The position numbers and the translations under genes were made by a program. This document shows positions 9,471-18,526 of a stretch of DNA of 64,000 bases, piece by piece. The notes under the pieces are model-generated. The model was not told where the DNA came from. It worked only from the letters and a program-made list of their open reading frames with translations, and made no database searches. Each line of letters starts with the position of its first letter. The first letter of the stretch is position 1. The stretch covers positions 1,209,533-1,273,532 of the forward strand of contig BPIR01000002.1 in the NCBI GenBank assembly GCA_026004215.1. The letters are read 5' to 3'. The DNA is from Candidatus Binatia bacterium. GTDB lineage: Bacteria; Desulfobacterota; Binatia; HRBIN30.

Positions 9471-9477
9471 AGGAGGT
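9471..9477 (+). promoter_or_regulatory. Strong Shine-Dalgarno sequence without an obvious partner start
   Basis: AGGAGGT is a near-perfect ribosome-binding site 62 nt before the rpmH ATG. The nearest codon at a good distance is CTG at 9482, which is in the rpmH frame; the in-frame rnpA candidate GTG at 9499 is about 21 nt away. It is probably used for the nested rnpA/rpmH translation, but which start it serves is unclear. Confidence 0.4.
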
Positions 9478-9498
9478 AAGGCTGCGGGCGCCGCGGTC

Positions 9499-10050
9499 GT
9501 GGCAAACGCGGCGACTGACGGGACCCGAAGAGGCAACGATGAAACGGACATACCAACCCCACAATCGCAGACGCAAACGGACACACGGTTTTCGTGCGCG
9601 GATGGCAACACCCGGCGGCCGCGCCGTACTCAAGCGCCGGCGGGCGAAGGGACGCAAACGTCTCACGGTGACGATTCCGCCCAAGCAACCCAGCCAGCAC
9701 CGCGGGTAAAGGCTAAGCGCTTCCCCAAGGATCTTCGGCTGCGGCGGCGGGAAGATTTTCTCCGCGTTCAAAGCCAGGGAAAGCGGCGGGTACGCGGAGG
9801 CTTCGTTGTCCTATCGCTACCACGCGAGGAGCCGGGACCTTCTCGGATCGGTATTACCGCGAGCCGCAAGGTCGGCCGGGCAGTGGTCCGGAACCGGGTG
9901 AAGCGCCTCGTGCGCGAATTTTTCCGGCAGTACGGAGATCGAATCACCTCCCCCACCGACATTGTCGTGATCGTGCGACCCCAAGCCGCGCAAGCGAGTT
10001 ACGAAGAGGTCAAGCGTGATCTGGCCAGTGCGCTCGGTATTCGATGTTAA
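9499..10050 (+). CDS. rnpA: RNase P protein component, N-terminally extended and enclosing rpmH
   Basis: Protein cofactor of RNase P, which matures the 5' ends of tRNAs. The conserved domain is clear: [16 protein letters not shown], then [15 protein letters not shown] and the RNR signature [12 protein letters not shown]. Between the rpmH stop (9709) and this domain there is no ATG, GTG or TTG in frame, and none within the rpmH span either, so translation must begin upstream of rpmH. The nearest in-frame start is GTG at 9499 (183 aa); another GTG lies at 9397 (217 aa). The typical family length is 110-130 aa. The same nested layout is reported from Thermus. The start remains uncertain; the stop overlaps nothing, with yidD 10 bp after. 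Confidence 0.8.
   Translation: MANAATDGTRRGNDETDIPTPQSQTQTDTRFSCADGNTRRPRRTQAPAGEGTQTSHGDDSAQATQPAPRVKAKRFPKDLRLRRREDFLRVQSQGKRRVRGGFVVLSLPREEPGPSRIGITASRKVGRAVVRNRVKRLVREFFRQYGDRITSPTDIVVIVRPQAAQASYEEVKRDLASALGIRC
9539..9709 (+). CDS. rpmH: Large ribosomal subunit protein bL34
   Basis: 56-residue ribosomal protein. [20 protein letters not shown] is diagnostic, followed by the [22 protein letters not shown] segment pattern. A normal bL34 ends soon after GRKRL; here a 15-residue tail ([14 protein letters not shown] region) is added. The ATG at 9539 is preceded by a purine-rich AGAGG six bases upstream. The gene lies wholly inside the extended rnpA frame, one base out of phase, so both proteins are read from the same 171 bp. 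Confidence 0.95.
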   Translation: MKRTYQPHNRRRKRTHGFRARMATPGGRAVLKRRRAKGRKRLTVTIPPKQPSQHRG

Positions 10051-10060
10051 GATTTCCGGT

Positions 10061-10336
10061 ATGGCTTCGCCGGTATCGGCTCGGCAGGATACTGCCTCGG
10101 CGCCCGGACAAACGCCGGTGCGCGCGTGGGACATGATTGCCATTGGGATCGTTCGGCTCTACCAGCTCTTCCTGTCCCCGCTTTTGGGGCCGTGTTGTCG
10201 CTTTTCGCCCTCGTGTTCCGAATACGCCTGTCAAGCCATTGCGAAATACGGAACCTGGCGAGGCGGCACACTAGCCCTGAAGCGTATCGGGCGATGCCAC
10301 CCTTGGAGTCCCGGCGGTTGGGATCCAGTTCCTTAA
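10061..10336 (+). CDS. yidD: Membrane protein insertion efficiency factor YidD
   Basis: 91-residue small protein that assists YidC in membrane-protein insertion at the inner membrane. The hallmark cysteine pattern [16 protein letters not shown] is present, with the hydrophobic lead [14 protein letters not shown] and the C-terminal [18 protein letters not shown]. The ATG at 10061 gives about 24 extra N-terminal residues compared with most YidD proteins; the ATG at 10133 ([11 protein letters not shown]) gives the usual 67-residue form and is a real alternative. It lies between rnpA and yidC as in most bacteria. Confidence 0.93.
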   Translation: MASPVSARQDTASAPGQTPVRAWDMIAIGIVRLYQLFLSPLLGPCCRFSPSCSEYACQAIAKYGTWRGGTLALKRIGRCHPWSPGGWDPVP

Positions 10337-10352
10337 ATAGAAAAGCCTGCCC

Positions 10353-12002
10353 ATGGATCGTCGCGCGCTTCTTGCAGTCGTTCTTTCCCTGCTCATTCTG
10401 ATCGCCTACGAGCAGTTCCTGCGTCTCTATTACAATGCTCCGACGACGCAGCAGCATCCGGCCGGAGCGGTGCCGGGCGAAGAAACACCCTTGCCAACGA
10501 CACCGCACTCCGCCGCACTCGAGGAACGCGGGCCGGGAACGCCCGAAGAAACGCAGCCCAGCACGGAATCCCCGGCTGTGCCGGAGCGCATTGTGCGCGT
10601 GGAGTCGCCGTTCTGGGTGGCAGAGTTCAGTACCCGCGGCGCTCGGCTCGTGAGTTGGCGTTTGAAGAAATATCGCACTACGGTGGAGCCGGACAGCCCG
10701 CCGTTGGAGCTGGTGCTCCCGGCACCGGAAGGAGAAGCGCTCTTTGCGGCAGAACTCCGCGGCCCCGCGGTGCCCAAACTTCAGGACCGGCAAGTCGCTT
10801 ACGACACCGAGGCAGAGTCCGTCGTCGTTTCTTCCGGAGAGCCAGCCCAGGTGACCTTCCGCGGGCGCGTGGGCGGCGCGGATATCATCAAGACCTTTCA
10901 GTTCCAGGGGGATCGCTACAGCATCGCACACACGCTGAAGGTGGAAAACGCTCCACCAGGCTACAACGAAGTGGCCATTTCTTGGTCCCGCGCCTTGGAA
11001 CCCAAAAAGGGCCCCCCAATGGTCTTTTCCAAAGCAGCGTACCTCGAGGGGAAGAAACTCCACGAGCAGGCGTTCCGTGACTTGGAAAAAGGCGTGATTT
11101 TAACCGGGGAACTGTGGTGGACTGGTTTTACGGACCACTACTTCTTCCTCGGGCTAGCCCTCGATGTGGAGGCGGACGCCACCCGCCGCTTGTGGCTCAA
11201 AGACCGTGGGGCATGGGTAGAGCAGAAATGGCTGGTGCCGCTGAGCGAGCGTGCGCTGAGCCTCCAAGCCACGGCTTATCTGGGTCCAAAAGATGTGGAC
11301 GCGTTGGAGCTCGCAGGCCACCGCTTCGAGCGCGCGGTGGATCTCGGCTGGTTCGGCTTTATTGCGGTGCCGCTGCTGCACGTGATGCAGTTCTTCCATC
11401 GCTTCACGGGAAACTACGGCATCGATATCATTTTGCTGACGGTGCTCGTGAAAATCCTGTTCGTCCCCCTCACGCAAAGCAGCTTCAAATCCATGCAGCA
11501 GCTCCAGAAGCTCCAGCCCCAAATGGCCAAGATCCGCGAAAAGTACAAAGACGACCCGCAACAAATGAACAAGGAAATGCTGGAGCTCTACCGGCGGCAC
11601 AAGGTCAACCCGCTCGGGGGCTGCTTGCCCATGCTCTTGCAACTGCCGGTGTTCATCGGCCTCTATTCGGCGCTAACCCACGCGGTGGAACTCCGCCACG
11701 CTCCGTTCGTGTGGTGGATTCGGGATTTGTCCGCACCGGATCGCCTCGGGTCCGTCGCCATCCCGTTTGTCGAGCCACCGGGGATCCCGGTTCTCACGAT
11801 TCTCATGGGAGCCAGCATGTTCGTGCAGCAGTGGATGACCCCGTCGGTCGGTGACCCGGCCCAGCGACAGGTGATGCTCCTGATGCCCATTTTGTTCACG
11901 TTCATGTTCATCGGGTTTCCATCGGGTCTCACACTGTACTGGTTGGTGAACAACGTCTTGACCATCGTGCAGCAGTATTACATGACGCGGACGAACAAAT
12001 GA
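10353..12002 (+). CDS. yidC: Membrane protein insertase YidC
   Basis: 549-residue inner-membrane insertase that works with SecYEG or alone. A first transmembrane helix at residues 5-24 (LLAVVLSLLILIAYEQFL) is followed by a low-complexity stretch and the large periplasmic beta domain of Gram-negative YidC (about 75-320). The conserved five-helix core begins near residue 335; the hydrophilic groove segment FKSMQQLQKLQPQM and the signature NPLGGCLPMLLQLPVFIGLY are intact. The presence of the periplasmic domain argues for a Gram-negative host. Stop overlaps the jag start (ATGA). Confidence 0.97.
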   Translation: MDRRALLAVVLSLLILIAYEQFLRLYYNAPTTQQHPAGAVPGEETPLPTTPHSAALEERGPGTPEETQPSTESPAVPERIVRVESPFWVAEFSTRGARLVSWRLKKYRTTVEPDSPPLELVLPAPEGEALFAAELRGPAVPKLQDRQVAYDTEAESVVVSSGEPAQVTFRGRVGGADIIKTFQFQGDRYSIAHTLKVENAPPGYNEVAISWSRALEPKKGPPMVFSKAAYLEGKKLHEQAFRDLEKGVILTGELWWTGFTDHYFFLGLALDVEADATRRLWLKDRGAWVEQKWLVPLSERALSLQATAYLGPKDVDALELAGHRFERAVDLGWFGFIAVPLLHVMQFFHRFTGNYGIDIILLTVLVKILFVPLTQSSFKSMQQLQKLQPQMAKIREKYKDDPQQMNKEMLELYRRHKVNPLGGCLPMLLQLPVFIGLYSALTHAVELRHAPFVWWIRDLSAPDRLGSVAIPFVEPPGIPVLTILMGASMFVQQWMTPSVGDPAQRQVMLLMPILFTFMFIGFPSGLTLYWLVNNVLTIVQQYYMTRTNK

Positions 12003-12736
12003 CCGCCGCAAGCGGTCCGGAGGAAAACGCAGCCATGCGGGCGATCGAAATCGAAGCGGACACGATAGATGCTGCGGTAGCCGAAGGCTTGCGCCAACTC
12101 GGCGTGGAGCAAGACCGCGTGCAAGTGGCTGTACTCGATCCGGGGGCGCGGGGAGTCCTCGGAATCGGCGCCCGCAAGGCGCGGGTGCGCATCGAAGTTA
12201 TGGCGGAGGCCGAACTCCCGGCAGCGCCCGAGGAGACGACTACACCCGCGAGTGCCGCGACCGAACCCCCGCTTGCTGAAAGTATCGAGCGTGCTCGCCA
12301 GGCACTGGCGGAGATCTTTCGCCTCTTGGAGATGCCGGTCGAAGTTCAGGTGACCCGAAGTCAGGACCAAATCGTGTTCAACATCGTGGGCGGAGTCTCC
12401 GGGTTCATCATTGGCAAGCGCGGCCAAATGCTCGATGCCTTGGAGTACGTCGTCAACCGTATCGCTGTGCGCGACGAACCCGCCGTGCAGCACATCACGC
12501 TCGATGTGGAAGGCTATCGCGAGCGCCGCCGCCAATACCTCGAAGGACTAGCTCGGCGCCTGGGCGCCACCGTGAAACGGAAGCGGAAACCGATCGAGCT
12601 CGAGCCCATGAGCCCGCGCGATCGCCGGGTCGTGCACCTGACCTTACAGGGCGATCCGGCACTGACCACGCGCAGCACCGGCGAGGGTTACTACCGGCGC
12701 GTGGTCATCGCCCCGAAGCAATCGGGCCGCGCTTGA
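11999..12736 (+). CDS. jag: RNA-binding protein Jag/KhpB
   Basis: 245 residues in three domains. Jag-N (about residues 13-65: MRAIEIEADTIDAAVAEGLR and PGARGVLGIGARKARV), a KH domain (about 118-165) with its GxxG loop in IIGKRGQMLD, and an R3H domain (about 175-240) with RERRRQYLE and a STGEGYYRRVV end. The protein binds RNA and is linked to control of cell elongation and division in other bacteria. The ATG overlaps the yidC stop; the SD therefore lies in yidC. A Met at residue 13 would also give a complete Jag-N domain. Confidence 0.93.
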   Translation: MTAASGPEENAAMRAIEIEADTIDAAVAEGLRQLGVEQDRVQVAVLDPGARGVLGIGARKARVRIEVMAEAELPAAPEETTTPASAATEPPLAESIERARQALAEIFRLLEMPVEVQVTRSQDQIVFNIVGGVSGFIIGKRGQMLDALEYVVNRIAVRDEPAVQHITLDVEGYRERRRQYLEGLARRLGATVKRKRKPIELEPMSPRDRRVVHLTLQGDPALTTRSTGEGYYRRVVIAPKQSGRA

Positions 12737-12805
12737 GCGCCGCGCCTGCACCGCACTCGTTGCGGTCGTTGCACTTTAGGGGCGCTTCCACCAAGTTTCT
12801 CCCCG

Positions 12806-14185
12806 ATGTACGAGCGAGACACCATTGCCGCCATTGCGACCGCTCCCGGGCGTGCTGGTGTCGGTATCGTGCGGGTGAGCGGGCCAGCCGCCGCGGCGAT
12901 TGCTGCTCGGGTCTTCCGCTCCAAGAAGCGGCCCGAACATTGGCAGTCGCATCGCCTGTACTTTGGCCAATTCCTGGATCGCCAAGGCCGAATCATTGAT
13001 CAAGGTCTGGCCGTGCTCATGCGCGCGCCCCGAAGTTACACCGGCGAGGACGTGTTGGAGCTGCACGCGCACGGCAGTCCGCTCGTTCTCCAGCACCTGC
13101 TGGCCCACGCCCTCGTTGCCGGCGCTCGCCATGCGGAGCCCGGCGAGTTCACTCGAAGGGCCTTTTGGAACGGCCGGCTGGACCTCGCACAGGCCGAAGC
13201 CGTGGCCGACCTCGTGGAAGCGCGGACACTGACCAGCGCCATTGCCGCAGCTCGTCAGCTCGGGGGCGCATTGTCGCACGCGTTGGATTCCCTGCGAGAC
13301 GAGATTCTCCGCGCGCTGGCCGTGCTCGAAGCCCAACTTGACTTCGGCGACGAGATCGAGTTGCCGGTGGAACAGACGCTCGCGGCTCTGGAACCCATCC
13401 GAACACAGCTGGCAAGCCTGTTTGCCTCGTATCGAGAAGGCGCTCTCCTGCGCCAGGGGGCCACGGTGGCGCTTGTGGGGCGCCCCAATGTCGGGAAATC
13501 GAGCCTGCTCAACGCGCTCCTCGGAACAGACCGTGCCATTGTCACCGAGTTTGCCGGCACCACGCGCGACACCCTTCAAGAGGTCTGGGACTGCGAGGGA
13601 ATTCCCACGGTTTTGACCGACACCGCCGGCCTACGACCGGAACACACCTCCGACCCCGTCGAGCGACTGGGGATCCAACGCACGAAAAACGCCATTGGCC
13701 AAGCGGATCTTTGCGTCCTCGTGCTGGATCGCAGCAACGAGCTGCACGAAGAGGATATCCATGCCTGGGAACAAGTGGCCGGCCGCCCGTTCATCGTGGC
13801 CTTGAACAAGAGCGACCTGCCCCCGAAGCTCGATGCCGAATCGTTGCCTTTCCCAGTAGACCCGCACGACGTGGTCATTCTCTCTGCAAAAGAGCGTACC
13901 GGACTCGAAGAGTTGCGATCCACCGTTGCGCGGCATCTGCGCGGCGGCGCAGAGGGCAACACAAGCGAGGCGCCGGTGCTGACCCATCCACGCCATGCCG
14001 CCGCCGTGGAACGCGCATTGGCGGCGCTGCAGCGCACCCATGAATTGCTCGCCGCCGGGATGCCGCTCGACGTGGCGAGCGTCGAGTTGCGGTCGGCGGC
14101 GGATGCGTTGCGAGCGATCACAGGCGAGATGGGCGCAGAGGACGTTCTCGACGAGCTGTTTCGCCGCTTTTGTATCGGCAAGTAG
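12806..14185 (+). CDS. mnmE: tRNA modification GTPase MnmE
   Basis: 459-residue GTPase that with MnmG builds the 5-carboxymethylaminomethyl group on U34 of tRNAs. N-terminal folate-binding domain (MYERDTIAAIATAPGRAGVGI; SYTGEDVLELHAHG), helical domain, and an inserted G domain from about residue 223: G1 GRPNVGKSS, G2 TTRDT, G3 DTAGL, G4 NKSD. The C-terminal FCIGK motif with the catalytic Cys is intact. Length is normal. It follows jag by 69 bp and closes the conserved rpmH-mnmE block; a MnmG gene is not in the window. Confidence 0.97.
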   Translation: MYERDTIAAIATAPGRAGVGIVRVSGPAAAAIAARVFRSKKRPEHWQSHRLYFGQFLDRQGRIIDQGLAVLMRAPRSYTGEDVLELHAHGSPLVLQHLLAHALVAGARHAEPGEFTRRAFWNGRLDLAQAEAVADLVEARTLTSAIAAARQLGGALSHALDSLRDEILRALAVLEAQLDFGDEIELPVEQTLAALEPIRTQLASLFASYREGALLRQGATVALVGRPNVGKSSLLNALLGTDRAIVTEFAGTTRDTLQEVWDCEGIPTVLTDTAGLRPEHTSDPVERLGIQRTKNAIGQADLCVLVLDRSNELHEEDIHAWEQVAGRPFIVALNKSDLPPKLDAESLPFPVDPHDVVILSAKERTGLEELRSTVARHLRGGAEGNTSEAPVLTHPRHAAAVERALAALQRTHELLAAGMPLDVASVELRSAADALRAITGEMGAEDVLDELFRRFCIGK

Positions 14186-14252
14186 GAATGATGGGCGCCC
14201 GCCCGGTTTCGAGCGCTTGCGATCGGCGGCTGAGCCGCGCATCCGCTGGGAT

Positions 14253-14645
14253 TCAGTCTTGTCGGTCTTCTTTCGGTGCAAGGGCGGCTTCGAACTCGAA
14301 CGCCAGCAAGTATTTTTTTCGCGTGTTGCACTCCTTACAGGCGGGAACGAGGTTGCCCTTGGTAGAACGGCCACCTCGGGCCAGCGGCACGAGGTGATCC
14401 ATCGTCAGCGCTTGCGGCGGAAATTTGCGCCCGCAGTAATGGCAAATCCCCTTGGCACGCTTTCGCTTCCACCACTGGGAGGCACGCAGTTCCCGGGCCT
14501 TGTTCCGCTCGCGCTGAATTTCTTCCGCGCTCAGCGAAGGGAAAAACCCTTCGGCTGCGAGCAAGCCCAAATCTTCGGGCTGGTAATGGCGCCGGCTGCG
14601 CCGGCTGTTGCCGCGGATTTGGCGTCCGGTACTGTTCTTCTGCAT
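14253..14645 (-). CDS. HNH endonuclease family protein
   Basis: 130 residues. An N-terminal basic and helical part (QPEDLGLLAAEGFFP; ELRASQWWKRKRA) is followed by a compact HNH zinc-finger nuclease core: two Cys pairs (CHYCG, then CKECN) frame the catalytic MDHLVPLARGG, with the expected NLVPACKECNTRK. Such stand-alone HNH proteins are often of unknown role; some act in restriction or homing. The longer upstream frame (to 15029) overlaps the dehalogenase gene and is not protein-like. Placed alone on the minus strand between mnmE and the dehalogenase. Confidence 0.78.
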   Translation of the reverse strand: MQKNSTGRQIRGNSRRSRRHYQPEDLGLLAAEGFFPSLSAEEIQRERNKARELRASQWWKRKRAKGICHYCGRKFPPQALTMDHLVPLARGGRSTKGNLVPACKECNTRKKYLLAFEFEAALAPKEDRQD

Positions 14646-14741
14646 GACCACCCAGCGGGAGCGTTTCAGAATTCGCGCAATGCAGGGTTGTTTTATCCGT
14701 CGCCTCCTGCGCAATAAAGGGCAACCCAGAGGAGAGCCGCC

Positions 14742-15635
14742 ATGGAGATCTTGCGAACCCCCGACGAACGTTTTGCCAACCTGCCCGGTTACCCGTTCCC
14801 GCCTCGATATGTGGAAGTCGATGGCGTGCGGATTCACTACGTGCACGAGGGACCGCGCCATGCTCCGCCGGTGCTTTTGCTCCACGGCGAGCCTTCTTGG
14901 TCGTACCTGTACCGGAAAATGATTCCGATCATCGTGGATGCTGGCTTGCGTGCCGTCGCGCCCGACCTCGTCGGCTTCGGGCGCTCCGACAAGCCGGCGC
15001 GGCGCGAGGACTATACGTATCAGCGCCACGTCGATTGGATGCTCGGTTTCGTGTGCGCGCTAGACTTGGAACACATCACCCTCGTGTGTCAGGACTGGGG
15101 TGGGTTGATCGGGCTCCGACTTGTGGCTGAGCATGGACACCGCTTCGACCGAGTGGTGGCGGCAAACACCTTTCTCCCCACTGGGGATCAACCCATGCCT
15201 CCGGCGTTTTTCAACTGGCAGAAATTCTCGCAAGAAGTGCCGGAACTTCCGATCGGGCAAATTATCCAAATGGGCTGTGTCACCCAATTACCTCCCGAAG
15301 TGATTGCCGCTTACGAGGCACCGTTTCCCGACGAGCGCTACAAAGCTGGGGCACGTCAGTTCCCCATGCTCGTGCCGACCCGCCCCGACGACCCCGCCTC
15401 GGAACCGAATCGCAAAGCGTGGCGCGCACTGCAGCAGTGGAAGAAGCCTTTCCTCACCGCGTTCAGCGATTCGGACCCGATCACGCAGGGAGCGGATGCA
15501 CTCTTGCAGGCACTAATTCCGGGAGCCGCCGGGCAACCCCATACGACAATCCGCGGGGCGGGCCATTTCCTGCAAGAAGACAAAGGAGAGGAGCTGGCCG
15601 AGGTAGTGGTGAATTTCGTTCGCGCCACGCGCTAG
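14742..15635 (+). CDS. Haloalkane dehalogenase, HLD-I-like
   Basis: 297-residue alpha/beta hydrolase that replaces a halogen by hydroxyl in haloalkanes. The oxyanion/halide region is HGEPSWSYLYRKM, the nucleophile Asp sits in CQDWGG with the halide-stabilising Trp next to it, a second Trp lies in AFFNWQKF as in the DhlA-like subfamily, the acid is in FSDSDPIT, and the catalytic His is in GAGHFLQED. Length fits. A good Shine-Dalgarno (GAGGAGAGCC) precedes the ATG. Epoxide hydrolases share the fold, but the Trp next to the nucleophile and the GEPSW form favour dehalogenase. The physiological substrate is unknown. Confidence 0.85.
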   Translation: MEILRTPDERFANLPGYPFPPRYVEVDGVRIHYVHEGPRHAPPVLLLHGEPSWSYLYRKMIPIIVDAGLRAVAPDLVGFGRSDKPARREDYTYQRHVDWMLGFVCALDLEHITLVCQDWGGLIGLRLVAEHGHRFDRVVAANTFLPTGDQPMPPAFFNWQKFSQEVPELPIGQIIQMGCVTQLPPEVIAAYEAPFPDERYKAGARQFPMLVPTRPDDPASEPNRKAWRALQQWKKPFLTAFSDSDPITQGADALLQALIPGAAGQPHTTIRGAGHFLQEDKGEELAEVVVNFVRATR

Positions 15636-15747
15636 ACAAGCCCGCGCGCCTGTGGCGCGAACTTCGTAACTCGCGGCGCCAGCGGATGCGACTTTGCGGC
15701 TGCGTGCGTGGTCTTCGTCCGACTCGGAGAGCTGTGTCCTTGCGACC

Positions 15748-16215
15748 TCACGGGACCGGCCGGATCATGACGGGGTGGTGCCGTGTCGAAAAAGTCGGCT
15801 CTTCCGTTCGCTCGCGAATGCGCCAGCCTTCGTCTGTGCGCACCAGCCGGTCGTGATAGTACCCGCCTTCGAAAAACACCACGAGGTTGCCCTCGTCGTT
15901 TTCGAATCCCATTGGATTGAACAAGCACGAGCGGCATTCCGCGGTGTCGCCCTCGATTCGGATTTGGAAGTTCGTCACCAGATGTTGCGTCATGGCGAAC
16001 GCGGCCAGAACCTCTGCGAGCCACGCACGCACCACCGGTAACGTACCCCGGATTCCCCCGACGGCCGTGTAGTCAATCGTCGCATCGGGTGTGAAGCAAC
16101 TCGTGAACAAGTCCCAGTCCCGCGTGTCAATGGCAGTGGCGTAGCGCGTGAGTAACTCTTGGATCTCGATTCGGTCCGCCAGTTCCTGAATGCGGTCGTT
16201 CGTCAAAGTGTTCAT
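15748..16215 (-). CDS. SnoaL-like/NTF2-fold protein
   Basis: 155 residues. The opening IEIQELLTRYATAIDTRDWDLF and FTPDATIDYT, with later strands ending in GGYYHDRLVRTDEGWRIRER, is the SnoaL/nuclear-transport-factor-2 cone fold seen in polyketide cyclases, ketosteroid isomerases and ring-hydroxylating dioxygenase small subunits. No catalytic role can be assigned. The gene is convergent with the dehalogenase and divergent from the metalloprotease gene. Confidence 0.75.
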   Translation of the reverse strand: MNTLTNDRIQELADRIEIQELLTRYATAIDTRDWDLFTSCFTPDATIDYTAVGGIRGTLPVVRAWLAEVLAAFAMTQHLVTNFQIRIEGDTAECRSCLFNPMGFENDEGNLVVFFEGGYYHDRLVRTDEGWRIRERTEEPTFSTRHHPVMIRPVP

Positions 16216-16456
16216 ACCACCGCTTCTGCCACAAGTGCGAGGCGAGAGTCGACATCATGCGGACCGCAAACATGCGGCTTGCTATGCGTCTTGCTCGCCG
16301 GTTTGCCCCTCGCCGAAAGTGCCGAGTGACGCTTCCGCTCTAAGTGGTGTTTTTGCAGCGCATCTGCTTTGCCGATCGCGCAGCTCCCAGTGAGCAAATG
16401 GTTCTTTGGCGCTTGGTATGCCCTTCGCTTCTCGCCGCCGCGCATAGGAGAGCGGC

Positions 16457-18526
16457 ATGCCTGGAGCGAAGAGGACCCGAACCGTCGTCGTTTTGCTGAT
16501 ACTCATGCTGGCACCGCCCAGTATTCGCGCCACCACGGTCATCTACGAGAACGACACAGAACTCGCCCTGCAGTCACAAGCGGTCGTGCTGGGAAAGGTG
16601 GTGCGGGTCGTTCCGGAGTATGTTGCCGAACGCAAAGGTGTGCGCACGCGGGTCACGATTGCCGTCCAAGCGCGAGTTGCCGGGCGTGTGCGCGGCCAAA
16701 CGATCGAGCTCACCGAGCTGGGAGGCGAACTACCGGGGCTGACCGAAAAGGTGTTCGGCACGCCGAACTATCGCGTTGGGGAGCGGGTATTGGTTTTTCT
16801 GCAAAGAGACCGGCGCGGGGGCCTGCACACGACCGGTCTTTCGTTGGGCAAGTACAGCGTCGAAGCCGGCTCCAGCGGCCTTTGGGTCGCCCGCCGGGAT
16901 TCCGGCGATGCGCGGGTGCTGCGGCCGCGCTCGCATCGGCTCGAGGCCGCCACCGTGCCGGCAGTTCGTCCGTTGAGCGACGTGATTGCCGAGGCACAAA
17001 ACGCGTTCGCGGCGCGCGGGCAAGCACCACCGCCGGTGGACATCGCGCCACCCGCGGAGGAGGACTTTGAAGTTTCCGCTCCGTTTACGTTGCTGGGGAA
17101 CGGGCGTTGGTTCCAGCCGGACACCGGCACCCCGGTTTCCTTCAGTTGGGATGCGCGCGGTCTTGCGATCCTCGGCCCCGCGGCCACGCAAGAGGCGATT
17201 CTCGCTGCCATGGGAGCATGGAATGCGGTGGCCGGTTCTCACCTCGTGCTGGATTTGGCTTCGCCCATGGAGCCACAGCCGTTCAAGGGTTGTGCTGGTC
17301 AGACTGGCATCACCTTTGACGATCCTTTCCAAGAAATCGCCAACCCGACGGATTGCCGCGGCATTTTGGCCGTCGGCGGTTACTGCTCCGGCAACGCCAC
17401 GACCGTGCGCAACGGCATGGCTTTCGGGCCGATCCAGGTCGGAAAGGTGCTGTTCAATGACGGTTGGGACGGCTGCCCCATTTGGAACCGCTGCAATGTG
17501 GAGGAGGTGGCCACTCACGAACTCGGCCACGCCATCGGCTTGGGGCATTCGTCCGACTCGCAGGCAACGATGTCTGCTTTTGCCAACTTCGACGGTCGTT
17601 GCGCGGCGCTAACGACCGACGACATCGAGGGTCTTCTGTTCCTCTACGGGGACGCGGGCCCCGACCTCGTTATGCTGCCGCGTTCCCCGGTGAATCTGCG
17701 GGTGCCAGCGGGCACGACTGCGCTCACGAAGCACATTGCTTTGCAAGTGCGCAATTCCGACAAGCTGGGCTCGACAGCCGACACGCCGACGGCCCAGCTC
17801 GTCGTGAACGACGGAACCTGCCCCGCAGGTACCGTACAATCTGTGGACACCGATCCAAGAACGCCCGGCAACCAAGACACCTTGAAGCTCGGCCCGGGCC
17901 AGAGTGCCAAGGTCCAGGTTGTGGTCAACGTCAACAGCGCCGACGTGACTTCGCCGCTGGCACGCGCGCCCCAGCGGTGCATGCTAAATGCAAGCGTGAA
18001 TCCCACGGATTCGTCTACGGGGGATCGGCAGCCAAACAATAACCAGGTGCCCATTGTGTTGGACATTCGCGACGACAACGACCTTGCTCTGGCACGTTTG
18101 CAGAGCGTTCAAGAAACAGCCCTTGGCCCCGTTGCGCCCGTACGCATCGTGCTGCCTCGGGCGATGCCCTCTCAGGAGCGCAGCGTACGCTTCCGGGTCC
18201 AAAACCTCGATCTGGGCACGAAGGAAGCACGTAGCGTTACGGTCAGTGTGGACCCCGGCGATTGCCCCGCGGGCTTGGTGGCGGGGTTAGACGTCGCCCC
18301 GCAGATTCCCGGTGATCAGACTTCGGCTGAAGTGCTCCCCGGCGGGGTCGTCACTGGGCGACTGCTGCTCGCGCCCCCGAGTGGTTTGATCGTCACCCCG
18401 AATCGTAGCTCCCCTGCCCGCTGCACAGTGTGGTTGCGGGTCGCTCCCGCACCAGGGGAAACAGACCTATCCAACAACGTTACACCCGTGGTGGTGGATG
18501 TAGTGGACCTGACGGACGCGCTGTAA
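16457..18526 (+). CDS. Secreted matrixin-like zinc metalloprotease
   Basis: 689 residues. A signal peptide (VVVLLILMLAPPSIRA) leads a beta-rich N-terminal domain (about 25-200). The catalytic domain holds the zinc motif HELGHAIGLGHS near residue 354 and a Met-turn ATMSAF about 12 residues after, the arrangement of matrixins/metzincins. The C-terminal 300 residues contain two similar beta-sandwich repeats (NDGTCPAGTVQSVDTDPRTPGNQ and DPGDCPAGLVAGLDVAPQIPGDQ), CARDB-like. Probably an exported protease; substrate unknown. The end product is not anchored by any visible C-terminal transmembrane segment. Confidence 0.8.
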   Translation: MPGAKRTRTVVVLLILMLAPPSIRATTVIYENDTELALQSQAVVLGKVVRVVPEYVAERKGVRTRVTIAVQARVAGRVRGQTIELTELGGELPGLTEKVFGTPNYRVGERVLVFLQRDRRGGLHTTGLSLGKYSVEAGSSGLWVARRDSGDARVLRPRSHRLEAATVPAVRPLSDVIAEAQNAFAARGQAPPPVDIAPPAEEDFEVSAPFTLLGNGRWFQPDTGTPVSFSWDARGLAILGPAATQEAILAAMGAWNAVAGSHLVLDLASPMEPQPFKGCAGQTGITFDDPFQEIANPTDCRGILAVGGYCSGNATTVRNGMAFGPIQVGKVLFNDGWDGCPIWNRCNVEEVATHELGHAIGLGHSSDSQATMSAFANFDGRCAALTTDDIEGLLFLYGDAGPDLVMLPRSPVNLRVPAGTTALTKHIALQVRNSDKLGSTADTPTAQLVVNDGTCPAGTVQSVDTDPRTPGNQDTLKLGPGQSAKVQVVVNVNSADVTSPLARAPQRCMLNASVNPTDSSTGDRQPNNNQVPIVLDIRDDNDLALARLQSVQETALGPVAPVRIVLPRAMPSQERSVRFRVQNLDLGTKEARSVTVSVDPGDCPAGLVAGLDVAPQIPGDQTSAEVLPGGVVTGRLLLAPPSGLIVTPNRSSPARCTVWLRVAPAPGETDLSNNVTPVVVDVVDLTDAL

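Noticed and set aside
9331..9771. Minus-strand frame opposite rpmH
   Set aside because: Overlaps the certain rpmH gene and has no protein-like pattern.
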